The position numbers and the translations under genes were made by a program. A stretch of 64,000 bases of DNA from Montifringilla adamsi (taxonomy: Eukaryota > Chordata > Aves > Passeriformes > Passeridae). The notes under the pieces were generated by a model. That model ran no database searches, was not told the DNA's origin, and worked only from the letters and a program-made list of their open reading frames with translations. Positions 25,210 through 36,610 of this stretch are shown here, one piece after another (the stretch's first letter is position 1; each line of letters begins with the position of its first letter). The DNA lies in assembly GCA_017590115.1 (NCBI GenBank), contig JAGGNK010010226.1, forward strand, positions 5,243,732 to 5,307,731, read 5' to 3'.

Positions 25210-25889
25210 GCCTACCTTGTGCACAGAGACTGACAGAGGAATTGAGATGGGGCACATCTGCCTGATGACAAATTACAGCTGATTGTGTTGCCCAGCTTCC
25301 CCAGAGAATTTGCAGCCTTGTGAGCCCTGGTTATGAAGCCAGTCTGGGGTTCTGCAGGGGTGCAGGTGCCCAGGCTCTGGCAGCCAGACCTGATCCTTGC
25401 TGGACACAGCAGGGTCCAGCCGATCCAGAGCAGGGCACAGCTGAGCCCACAGGCAGGAATGTGAGGAAAAATGTGACAGAGTCCTGAGAGTCCCAAGGGG
25501 AGAGCAGGAGGAGGTGATCCAGGTTCCCCTCCCTGCAGACCTCATGGAAAACTCCATGCTGGAACCAGGGAAAAGCATGAGGAGGAAGGAGTGGCAGAGG
25601 GGAATTGCTGTGGATTGACCACAGCTCCCATTCCCCAGCCTTGCTGCAGGGGAGGAGGCGGAGGATTTGGGATTGAAGAAGTAAGTGCTTTGTGCTTTTT
25701 GGCTTTTTTGATTCTTACCATCCAACTCTGTTTCAACTGCCAATAAATTAAATTAGTTTTCCCTGAGTTTTTGTTTGTGAGGGGGGGAAAAAAAAAAGGC
25801 ATTTTCCTCTTATTCTTTCGTTCCTGTCCTGTTTTGGACACCATCAGCTGGGTGGGCGTCTGGCAGCCAGCCAAGGTCACCTCACCACA
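25210..25889 (+). mobile_element. Avian endogenous retrovirus LTR (solo), plus orientation
   Basis: I recognise the 3' two-thirds as a common avian ERV LTR. Landmarks are 'gaggaggaaggagtggcag', 'attgaccacagctcccattc', a polyadenylation signal in 'gccaataaattaaatta' at about 25740, and the terminal 'gggcgtctggcagccagcca' with 'ggtcacctcaccaca' ending in CA at 25889. The upstream GC-rich part (25210-25430) is probably the start of the same element, but I cannot place its 5' terminus or a target-site duplication. Substitutions and a G8A11-type expansion near 25780 show it is an old copy. There is no internal coding region. The long minus-strand frames here (94, 121 and 156 codons) are antisense to the LTR and have no coding meaning. 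Confidence 0.85.
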
Positions 25890-26469
25890 GCTTCTCTGGG
25901 TTTTCATGTGTCTTGCTATTGCATCTCAATCCAGGCCTATATCTGGCACACACATATTTCCTCTTATTATTTCCCACGTGTTTCTACATTAACATAAGGC
26001 ATTGTGTGTAATTTAGAATCATATTCAGACTTTGTAGCTGCCATTTCTTAAAGTAACTAAAGTTTGTATATCAGTATAGATGGGACACAGTAGTTGTTAC
26101 TGTTTTAATTTCTACATCATTTCAGAAGAAACTCAAGGCATAGGATCTAATACATCATTATTAGAGCTATCCTAACCTGTAGTTTTACTATTTGCCTACC
26201 TCACAATTTAAGCATGAAAGTAGTGGAGAGACATCCTACTCCAGAATTCAGAGTTTGCAAATAAGCTTTTAAACATTGATTTCTCTAAAGGTTTAAATTA
26301 GGCTGTTACCCCAAATTACAGTTGAGAGCCTACATCTGGCCCATCTGACTTTGAGAAACAAGGCTACAGTCCAGTCTGTCAGGACACAGAATCTACAAAA
26401 TAGAAGTGTGAAGTTCAGGTGGAAAAAAGTCCCAGTATTTTTGACCAAATAGATACTTTGGGTTGACTC

Positions 26470-26472
<3 letters not shown>

Positions 26473-26501
<29 letters not shown>
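26473..26501. repeat. Poly(T) run, T29
   Basis: An uninterrupted T29 run; no associated retroposon is recognised. Confidence 0.95.
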
Positions 26502-26504
<3 letters not shown>

Positions 26505-29182
26505 TTGACATATGCATTTAAAACACTCTCAGCTTTTTTGTTTGGTTAATCCTTAAGCAAAGAATATCTGGTTCTGATATCTCCTAACAGTTCTTACAAG
26601 ACCGTGCCATAGTAAGTTGATTAATAACTGAAGATACTTTTTTGTGATGCTTATATCTTTGATATTTGTTTTTTTCTTAATATATTATTACTATTTCTCT
26701 GGATTAGTCATTGGTAATGCTTTTTCTAGCCAGCAGTGTGAATTGGGGGTATTTTCCTATGTTTCTAGTTATATATAATTATTAGTTTGTTCCAAGGCAT
26801 GATTTGAAAATCAACCATGTGTGCATGCAAAAAAAAAAAAGCTTGCACTGTAGTTTTATCTTGGCTTTAGAGGACAGATAAGTACATCTGCATCCAAGCT
26901 CTCAAAACTTGTCAGAAAATCATTTAATAAAGAAGAATTACTTCTGTTAATGCTTACATGGCAATTGTGGAAAATAGATGTTTGTTATTGCATGTGCTTT
27001 GCAATACTGAGCACATAAAGTGCTCAGCAAACTTCAATGTCCTTGATTACATTAAAATAATATAGTTAATGGGAGATGTAGTCAGCTATTTTGAGAGCAA
27101 CATTGATGGTATAACACATTTTTTCTCATTGTTTTCTTTGATTTGTTCTAGTGTTTCTGTGATTTAGAGGACAGGAGTGGGACAGTATTTGGATCAAAAG
27201 GCATATTTATTTATCCCTATGAGTATCTTTCCAGACTTTGTATGAATATGATTGTTCTGAGAAAATTGGCACCTCTCAGCTTTGCCAGGAAGTGGCAAAC
27301 TATAGGTTTTACTAAGTTGATTACTGGAAGAATGTCTCCACAACAATAAGGAATTCTCTGGGAACGTAAGTAGAAAGTGTTTACTAAAGCACATTGGTTT
27401 TTTTCCCTATGGGGAGGAAAAAAGAAAAGGAAGGAGCAAAGTATCTTTTTCTCCACAAGACTCCAGGCTGATCACCACCTTTCTATATAAACATACTCCT
27501 AAAGGCTTATTGATCATCTTCTTTACACTCACCCATGTTTTGTCTTACTGCTTTTCCTCTTACTCTAGGTGGCTTTGAGAAGTGCGTTCTTGCATTCTTT
27601 GGTTAGGAAAGTACAGATGCAGTAGCTGTCATCTCTACTGAGAACTTAGTACATATCTACTCGTAATTAAAAAATCTGTCTGAAAATTAAAATGCTCCTT
27701 AGTTTCCATACCAGCATTTGATTGGTTACTTTTTGATCCATCTGTATCTCAAGCACCATTTGAGGTGGAAAAATGGATTGGATAGAGAAGGCAGGTGGAG
27801 GTTCCTTGATGTAGCTGAGGACAAAGCTGCAGCACTTTACCCTGATTAGGACTGGTTTCATGTCATATTTGGGCTCACATGTTATTTGGGTTGAATTCTA
27901 TCAGAGTACAACAAAAAAAAAAAAAAAGAATTGTTAGTTTCTTGCAAGGTCTCCTATGCCTTTTCCCCAGGAAGACTTTTATAATTTATACATTTGCTCC
28001 TTCTTTTAGTTATTGAATATTTTTCTGTCTCTTTATGAGGGGATTTTTAATATATATTTATAAAATAACAACTTTTAAAATTGACAGTAAAGAGCAAGTG
28101 CATACATTTGAAAGTAAACCAGAAAAAAATTTAATTTTGTTTTTTTGTTTTTACTAGGTCTTGTTGTGCAGAATTATTTATTTTGTCCTTTATTTCAGAT
28201 ATTTATCTTACTGATGTGTGTAGCATAAATTCAGTCATATGGTACTTCTGTCGAAATTTTGACAAAGCAGATAAACAGAAGAGTGGGTAAAACTGCAAAT
28301 TAATTGAATGGATATACTTGGGTCTAATGCTTCTTTAGCTGTCATTTGCTTGTTTTGTTCTGCTTAATTTAGCTGCTTTTCAGCTCATAAACTTCAAAGT
28401 CAACTCAAAGTCGAGCTCAAGGAGAATTCATATGATGCAAACAGGCCTGATCAGCCTGAGAGCTGTGAGCAAGGCTTGGATCTGTGCAGTCTGCATAAGT
28501 CTGGTGAAGATGTAAATATTTATGTTTTTGTATTCTACATTTGAGCTCAAAGGATTAATTTATAATAAGAAATGAAGGAGGTTGCTAAGACTGAATATAT
28601 AAAATCACTATTTAAAAATTTTAAATGTCATCTGTTTTAAGGAAAGGTAATTTAGTAGTTTGACTCATTAGTAGTGATCACAATCATGAGTTTTTCCCAT
28701 TACTCTGGATTATTTTATAATGTATTTTCCCAGCTGGGTTTTTAGAGCAATGTATCTGTTTATTCAAGGCTACTCTTGTACTCTGCTATTGGTATAGGAC
28801 TGCTGTTGATTTCTAACTGGTCAGATATTTGTTGAACTCAGCTTGTTCCTGGTTCATTGATCATAAAACTTTCAATTTAAACCTGAATTGTAAACTCTGA
28901 TCTCTCTAAATAATATGGAAATTAACTCTAAACCTTTATAAAAATCTCCAGTGATGCTTTTTTCTTACGCCATTCCCTGTTTCTTCAGGGAATTGTGTTC
29001 TTTCTTGTGTACATGACACAAGATTCTTCCTTGGTCTACTTTTCTCTGTTCCCTGTGTCAAACCAGAGCATGCCAGTGCCATTTTGCTATTCCACACTAA
29101 AGCGACTTTCTTTACTAATTATTACATTAAAATCACTTGTTGCTCATGAACATCTGCTGCTTAGTTCCACAGCTGAAAATAC

Positions 29183-29202
29183 AGGGTATAATATTATACC
29201 CT
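29183..29202. repeat. Perfect 20-bp palindrome
   Basis: The half-site 'agggtataat' is followed directly by its exact reverse complement, with no spacer. No gene or transposon end adjoins it. Confidence 0.95.
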
Positions 29203-31696
29203 ATTTTTTTTTCCTTTCTCTTACATGTGTCTCAGCTACTAAAACCTGCAGATGTTTTGGTATTTCACATGACAGCATTAAATCCCTGTATACACCTTTA
29301 GAATCTGTTTCTCTTTTCCAAAGACCATTTTAAGTTTTCTCTCACGCAACAGGAAAGAGACCATGCTGGTGGCTGCAGTTGTGAAACAGAATAGAAACAG
29401 AAGAATACACATAAATCCTAAGTTAAACTCATTTTGGATTCTGCAGATTGATAAGAGGAGTAGAAAGGAACAAAAAGAGTTTAACTCTGGGGCTCCTCTT
29501 GTTCTGTCTTAGACAAATGGCATGGCCACTGAATAGGGAGGATTTTTAGAACTTTGACTACATTGGCAAAAGTAGGAATTTCATGTGGCAAAGCCTTCCT
29601 TTCTCAGAACATGCTTCGCATGCCCTGATGTAAGTCAAAATTATTTTTTTTTAATCTTTAATATTTTCATATGACAGCACTTTTGTATCCTTCCTGAAAG
29701 TGTTTCACAATCGCTAAATGAAATACATTAACATTTGAAGATCTAAATACTTTGTTGTTTAACAAAACCTAAGAGTTGATATTCTTGCCAGAATATTCTA
29801 TAATTCTTCAAGTGTAGTAAAACCTTTACTGGAATTTGTGAGGAAGAAGCCAAGCAACTTTTCTCTAGAATAAAATCTGATAGACACTAGAAACCATTTA
29901 CCATTGGGAATGTTATTTTTTTTTCCCTCCTCTCTACCCCAAGACCGTCACTCAACCCAACTGAATCAAAGAAAATCAAAGAAAATCTACAAAAATAGCT
30001 AAGTTAATTATTAAGAAGATAATGAGCTCAACAGAGGGAACAGGAAAAGAATTTGTTTTAAAGAAAACTCTGTTCCACAGGTTTCAATAGCAGAGGAGAA
30101 AAAAACCCAAAAAAGTTAGTTTTTCTATCCCATAGCTGTTCACTGAGAAAACCACTTAGATTGCCTAATGGATAAACAGAATTAGGTTAAAGGAAAGGTT
30201 GGGATCATCTGCCAGCAAAGCTTTCTCCACTGAGAGTTATCACACTCTCTGTTGTGCCATTTCAGGCATTGCTATTACCAGAAACTAACCCAGACCTGTC
30301 TAAATGAACTAGTTTAAAAAGTAAACAGAAAACTGTTTTTCAGGTTTAAATGGTTTGAAGTTTAGAGTGGGGAATGTCACTGAGAAGTTTTGGGTCAGTG
30401 CATGGCTGCACAAACAGAGCATGAAGAAACTGCAGCATCTGGGGGTAGAAAGGAAGAAGCAGATCCACACTTGATGCTGGATAAAAATGTACCCGACCTG
30501 TGCTTGCTGGATGTGTCGGTGATACTGGGCCAGGACCAGTGAGAAATATTTTACTGGTGGATTTTAAATCATCTGAAAACTATTGTGTGTTGAAGACATG
30601 AATTGGCTGAGTTTGTGTTCATTTTTGCTGTGTTGCTCATAAGCTAAACTAAATGTCAAACCTAAAATTTAAAATCATAAATATGGTAGTTGATGGTTTA
30701 TGGCTGCAACTCTAAACTAAGAGATATTTTGCTTCCTTTTTGTCATAAGGAAAACTTCAGTGAAAAGTTAAAAGTTCTGTAGCCTTGGTTGAGACTCCAA
30801 TAATCCACACAAGTGTTAATAAATAGATTGTAGGAAGAAACTTTCAGTTGTTACAGGAATCCATATATTCCATAGTTCAAGCAGCTGAAAGAAATTTCCT
30901 TGTTGTTAGCATTATTAAGGTGACATTACTTTACTTAAAAGAATGTATACAATTTAAAGGTTAAATTGCTTGAAAACATATGTATTTACTAGCTTATAAA
31001 CACTTGATGAACAGAAAATGCCACTACTACTTCAGACATTCCTTTAGCTTCAAGGTACTTCTGACAAAATTTTATGGGACCTTTGTCATTGTTGAAAAAG
31101 AAAGTGGAAGACAAAATGAAACCAAAGTATTTCTTATAGTATCGTTACGCCAAAAAAACCAAAAACCCACACAAACAAAAGAACAAAACAAAACCAAAGA
31201 ACAAAATTCTGTAGAGTGAGGTTTATAGAAGCCTTTGAATTTCTGCTTTCAAAGAAAAATTTGTATGTGCATGTACACGTGGTGCACATTGACAAAGTTT
31301 GAAAGTTAAAAACCTGAATCACACCAAGATAAATGCAAACATGGAACTTGGATTTTTACATGGCTTTTAACCTTCCTTGATGGAAAATACAGAGTTTTTA
31401 ATCATCTAAGGAGAGAAAATGGCAAATCTTCTGGGAAAGAAGATTATGCCAAATATCTTGGATTTATTTAATACTAAAGACCATTTACCACTATAGTCTA
31501 AAGTGAATTTGTTGGTTGTATGTAGTTCATTTTTCTTTAATTTGCAAAATATATTATTTGAACAATGCTATGAATTAATCTAAAACAATTTCTCTTTTGT
31601 GTTCTAGGTAAGAGAATATCAGGTTTCTCACACTATAATCAGACTACAGCAAGGTAACATATTTCAGGTATCTGAAGTCTGTGATGAGGATAAAAT

Positions 31697-31712
31697 TGTG
31701 TGTGTGTGTGTG
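31697..31712. repeat. (TG)8 microsatellite
   Basis: Eight TG units in otherwise unique sequence. Confidence 0.95.
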
Positions 31713-34317
31713 AACACCAGATCCCCTTCCATACGAAAATTGTCTGAATCAGTAAAATATTTGATTTCCAAATGAGAAGAAGCCAACCTTAGCAGATATT
31801 TAACAAACCTTGAAAATATATTCTGAACTACTGTGTCATATATATAGATACTGTTATAAATATATATATATTCTGAGCTACTGTTCTGCTTTTCTTCTGT
31901 GAAAACTATTTAATTAATGTTGTTACCATACTGGATGTATTTTGTATGTCTATATACTTACAAAGCAAGGATACGACAACAATATTGTCACTTCATGAAG
32001 TGATTTTGAAAATTAAAAGGAAAAAAGGAAGGAAAAAATTGTTTGATGCAAATAGTAACAAAGTATGGAGTTGCATGTATAGTTCACAATATCAAGATTA
32101 ATGTCAAAAGATCCTGAAATACTATTGTGCCGTAAGGCTGCTTCATATTCATTTCTGCTTGTAGATGGTATTTATAAGCTGACATTATGCTAGGAGGTGG
32201 GATTGGCACAGCTTGACAGTGCTGCGTGGACTGATGTGCTCAAGCAGCCAAAATATTTTTTATTTGATTATGTGTTAATATTGGATGTGGACAACTCTAA
32301 AAAGAAACCAAACAAGCTTGGTTTCCTTTTGCATCCTGGGTGTTAATCAACATTTATGGATATTACTTCTGTAAGAGTCTTGTATTTTAAATAGACAACT
32401 GAATCATATTTATTTTTTAATCTGTGATTAGTGACACAAAATACAATGGATTACAGTAGCTTCAGCCAAGATCCAGTACTAGAATGTCTGTCATCTACAG
32501 CCTTCTAGGAGTCTCCTGGAAAATGTAATTAAAATTGTTTCATGTTTTTCCCCTCACCAACAACCTGTGCTTTTGTGGTCCTTGATGTGGCTGTTTTCCA
32601 GCAAGAGTAGAGTATAGCCTCTTGAAAACTACTGGAACATTTCAGAGGTCTTTGTTTCCTTGATTGCATCCTGCCTCTAAAAATGCACCTTTAAAATGAA
32701 TGATAGTGCTGGGGTATCCTTAATAATGTTGTATTCACATTTGAGCAATGATTTTTTTGTTGTTGTTGTTGCTGCCAGTATCTGCACTGTTGGATACTGG
32801 GATACATAAAATCCTGCAGCTACACAAAGACAAGTAAACAACATAAATCCTTTACTGCTAGACAGAATGGTGTGATGAATCTAAATGGCTTTTTAAAGGT
32901 AAGGGTTGCTGAGGTGTCCAGAGGTTTCAAGATTATTTTGCTAAATCACCCAGAGTTCCATGAATAACTTTGGGATAGGAGGACCTTTCCTTGTCCAGCT
33001 GCATTTTGAATGCCTTGTCAGTGCCACTGGATCAGCATAAGATTGATAATTATTTGCTGTAGTAACATCTGTTTTTCCTGCAATGTACTTCCAGCAGGTG
33101 CTCTTGCTTTAAATGTAATATGCTATTTGTTTTAATCTTGGAGCATGTTACCTGTAGCAGATAAATGGTACTAAAGCTGAGGTGCAAGTTTGAAACCATG
33201 AATTGCTTATCTCTGATCAGATTGATACCTGTAAATTGTGCAGAGCATCATTAAGTTTGATAAGGATGGCAGTTGGATCAGTTTCTGATTTATTCCTCAA
33301 ATTGGCATACAGAATCCTTCTGACTGTAGGGGAATTTATGCTTTCATATTTTCTTTTTATTTCCTTCTCTCCCTTCCATCTCTCCCTGCCCCCAGTAGCC
33401 ATCCTTTTTTTAGTTCCTGGTGAGTTCATGAAACTGCATAGGCACCAATTTGTCACTGTTTTTCCCTCTTACACTGTATGAAGAGTTGTAATGAGAGAAA
33501 TGTGAAGTGCTCAGATCTGTGACCTAATTGACTTTGCACGTATAGCATGCTGGCAAGTGGTCTAGACTAAGATCATTTTAAGATAATCAGTGTTTGCTTC
33601 TTTATGTAAATGCATGATAGCACATATTTATTTAAGATAAAATGGGGATGATACCAGGCATTCCTGTAGTAAAAGGAAAGTTTTTGGTAAAAAAAAATGA
33701 CCCTTTTCCAGCGGGAACACTTCAACTAGAATATTTTACAATGCAATGCTCTTAAATAAGTTTGCACAGCAGGCATCCCATATTTCTTGGTGTTAACAAG
33801 TCCGCTTGGAAGTACCATTTCCTTTTTTCCAAGGAGTGGCTTGCTATTACTTGTATGCAAATCCTGTTTTCTGTTGCAGAGTTACAGCAATCAAGATATT
33901 CTCACATAATGATGGCATCTGCTGAATGTTGTTAAAATTCTTCATACAAGTACAGAAAAAAAAAAAAAAAGAAAGGGTCGCTGTAGATATTTCTTTGCAT
34001 GTTGCTGGCTATTTCATCATTGAGCAACCTAAAGTTATTTTCCTGTTTAAATTTTATAGTGACTGAAAATTTCTTAGTCATAAGTCTGCATGATTGTGTT
34101 TTACCCAAAGAGAATGAAAGAAGTTGTATAAGGCAATTTAGCAGCTCCTTTTCCTGTGTCTTTCTCCAAACTGAGGTCTTTGCTCAGTACACTTGCAATA
34201 CCTGTGTTGAAAATTTGATCTCTTTTAGGGTTCTGTGGGGAAGCAGAAAATTCTAGAATTTCTTTGACTGTAGGTAGCTCAGTCCAGGCTTTATATGGGG
34301 TTTGGTTTTGTTGTTTG

Positions 34318-35046
34318 GTTTGGTTTGGTTTTGGCTGCTGTTGGATTTTTTTGTTGGGGTTTTTTGGGTTGTTTATTTTTTTTGGTCTTTTGGTTTTGTT
34401 TTTTTGTTTTTTTGTTTTTTTTTTTTTTAAAATATTAACTCTGCTTCTCTGTCAAATAGATATTTATGTTATAATAGCTGTCTTCTTGGGCTAAATAGTC
34501 ATCTACCATGTTGTGGTGTAACCCCAGCCAGCAACTAAGCACCAAGCAGTCATTCATTCACTCCTTCCCTCCCTCCCAGCAGCATGGAGGGAGAGAAACA
34601 AAAGGGTAAAAGTGAGAAAACTCAGGGGAGTTGAGATAAAAAAAGTTGAATTGAACTTATATAATTGAAATTATATAATAATAATCGGTTTGGTTTGGTT
34701 TTGGCTGCTGTTGGATTTTTTTGTTGGGGTTTTTTGGGTTGTTTATTTTTTTTGGTCTTTTGGTTTTGTTTTTTTGTTTTTTTGTTTTTTTTTTTTTTAA
34801 AATATTAACTCTGCTTCCCTGTCAAATAGATATTTATGTTATAATAGCTGTCTTCTTGGGCTAAATAGTCATCTACCATGTTGTGGTGTAACCCCAGCCA
34901 GCAACTAAGCACCAAGCAGTCATTCATTCACTCCTTCCCTCCCTCCCAGCAGCATGGAGGGAGAGAAACAAAAGGGTAAAAGTGAGAAAACTCAGGGGAG
35001 TTGAGATAAAAAAAGTTTAATAATTGAAATTATATAATAATAATCG
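34318..35046. repeat. Recent 370-bp tandem duplication
   Basis: Two head-to-tail copies, 34318-34687 and 34688-35046. They share a G+T-rich block, a T14 run, 60 bases of unique sequence, and the first part of an LTR. The offset is exactly 370 bases over most of the length. I see one clear substitution (T at 34448, C at 34818) and an 11-base length difference in the AT-rich end. Even the homopolymer runs are equal in length. The second copy continues into the rest of the LTR and the first does not, so the duplication happened after LTR insertion. An assembly artefact is the main alternative. Confidence 0.95.
34509..34687 (-). mobile_element. Partial LTR copy made by the tandem duplication
   Basis: This is the terminal ~180 bases of the same ERVL-type LTR found complete at 34879-35355. 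It is present here only because the tandem duplication copied the LTR junction. It starts with 'tgttgtggtgtaaccccagc' and breaks off at the duplication join near 34687. It has no independent target-site duplication on its right side. Confidence 0.93.
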
Positions 35047-35355
35047 TCAGATCATTTGTAAATAAAAGGGAAATGACAGAGAAATAAACCCCAAAGAAGG
35101 CAAGTGACACAAACAAGAGCAGTTGTTCACCACCACCTGATTGGTGAATCCTCTCCCAACTTCTTGTGCATCCCACCCAGCCCTCTTCCTGGGGTGGGAA
35201 GCAGAAAAGACCGTGGCTCTGTGCAAGCTGTGCCCAGCAGGAAGGAAAACATCCCTACATTATCAGCACTGCTTCCAGCACAAATCCAAAACACTGCCCC
35301 ATGCTAGCTACTGTGAAGAAAATGAACTCTATTCCAGCCACGAGCAGCACACCTG
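34879..35355 (-). mobile_element. Avian ERVL-type solo LTR
   Basis: Read on the plus strand, the element runs from 'tgttgtggtgtaaccccagc' through 'caactaagcaccaagcagt', 'taaaagtgagaaaactca', 'cccaacttcttgtgcatccc', 'gtgggaagcagaaaaga', 'cagcacaaatccaaaaca' and 'aaatgaactctattccagcc'. This is the widespread avian ERVL LTR in reverse orientation. A perfect 5-base direct repeat 'tacca' flanks it at 34874-34878 and 35356-35360, the size expected for ERVL target-site duplication. There is no internal region, so it is a solo LTR left by recombination. It is shorter than full-length family members as I remember them, missing much of the TATA-containing middle. The frames at 35104-35446 lie antisense to or within the LTR and are not genes. 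Confidence 0.95.
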
Positions 35356-35360
35356 TACCA

Positions 35361-36302
35361 AAAGAGATGTTATTAAAGTTCTTAGGAGATCTCTTGCTTT
35401 GGGTCCATTAAGATTAATAGAGGTTTTGAGCAGTTTGATGAAATAGCATATTAATGCAGTATAATGTTATATAAAACTACATGATGCTTAACCAAAACTA
35501 CTCAGGATAATTTGTGACAAAGACTATTATAATCCATTAGCCATAATTTCCAAGGCAATGTTTAGTCACTTTTAAGTTGTGACAACAGTTTGTGCTGTAA
35601 ATTGTTATATGAATTGCAGAGATTCTTGGGTTTTTTAATATCATTTTCACATACAACTATGCTATAAGCACTGTGTTTATAGGTGAGGTTACGTTAGGGC
35701 AACTTGGATTTTTGTCTCTCTACCTCTTGTGAATGGAGGTATGGTCTCTTTGTGATAAAAATGGGTAGGGATAATGGATAATCCTTCCTTTTAAGCTGCA
35801 TCTCTAGTTTAGGGAAAAAGTAATTAAATATAAGACTTAAATTCACAAGTAAAATAAATTACCTTCAGTCTATAAGATTTCTTGCCAGTGCAGGGCTTAA
35901 ATGAAATTTAGGACTATAAGTAGATTTATGAGGTTAAAAGCACATGGAATTTCCCCTTCCTGTAAACTGCCTTCGCCATGAATGAAGAGGGAGTTGTGCA
36001 GAAACACTAATATAAGATTAAACTGTTAAAGCACACACCTGTATTAAATATGCATGTGGTATCACAGGGAAGATTATGTGGAAATTGTGGGCTTCTTTTT
36101 GCAAACCTTCTTTTGGTACTTTATTTTTCAAAATTTAACATTTTGCATGATGGTTTCTGTGTGCGTTTCTTAAATCCATCTCCAAATTTAGTTTCTCTTA
36201 CAGAAGATGAACAATTAAAAAGGAAAAGAACAAAGTTCTAAATTGCCTATGATATCACTTACAGTGAGAAAAATAATTATAATCTTTCAAAAGTGTTATT
36301 CC
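35361..36302. other. AT-rich DNA without a gene
   Basis: Unique-looking sequence between the ERVL LTR and a CR1 copy. No gene, RNA or repeat is recognised. Confidence 0.6.
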
Positions 36303-36610
36303 ACAGACTCACAGAATAGTTGGGGTTGGAAGGGACCTCTGGAGATCATCCAGCCCAGCCCCTCTGCCAAGGCAGGGTCACCTCAAGCAGGTGACACAGG
36401 AACCTGTCCAGGTGAGCTTTTAATGTCTCCAGAGAGGGAGAATCCACACCTTCCCTGGGCAGCTGTTCCAGTGCTCTGCGGCTCTCAATGTAAAAAACTT
36501 CTTCCTCACGCTGAATGGAACTTCTGGTGTTTTATTTTATGGCCATTGTTCCTCGCCCTGTTGCTGGGCACCACCAAAAAGTGTTTGGCAGTGTCCTCCT
36601 GATGGGCAGT
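36303..36610 (-). mobile_element. CR1 LINE 3' end, best preserved in the window
   Basis: Reverse-oriented CR1. On the plus strand it begins with the reversed tail 'cagactcacagaatagttgg', then 'ggttggaagggacctctgga', 'gatcatccagcccagcccct', 'tgccaaggcagggtcacc', 'gggcagctgttccagtgctc', 'aacttcttcctcacgctgaa', and 'gttgctgggcaccaccaaaa'. Roughly 300 bases match the CR1 3' region, including the end of the second reading frame. The copy is truncated upstream, near 36610 or a little beyond. It is relatively little diverged, so it is probably among the younger CR1 copies here. The plus-strand 119-codon frame across it is antisense. Confidence 0.95.

Larger units (their letters stand above)
25890..34317. 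other. AT-rich DNA without a gene
   Basis: More than 8 kb with no recognisable gene. Simple sequence includes T29 at 26473-26501, an A run near 27911-27925, an A/C-rich patch at 31150-31205, (TG)8 at 31697-31712 and an A run near 33957-33970. A 50-base-offset direct repeat ('tattctga' then 'ctactgt') occurs at about 31819 and 31869, separated by AT repeats. Open frames reach 112 codons (28995-29333) without motifs. The G+T-rich stretch at 34296-34317 leads into the duplicated segment. Confidence 0.6.

Noticed and set aside
25273..25743. 156-codon minus-strand open frame as a novel protein
   Set aside because: It lies antisense to a recognisable avian ERV LTR and has no domain; explained by the GC-rich LTR composition.
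34270..34290. tRNA A-box-like 'gtaggtagctcagtcc'
   Set aside because: No B box or acceptor stem follows; the next bases are G+T simple sequence.
36243..36602. 119-codon plus-strand open frame
   Set aside because: It is antisense to a CR1 3' end.
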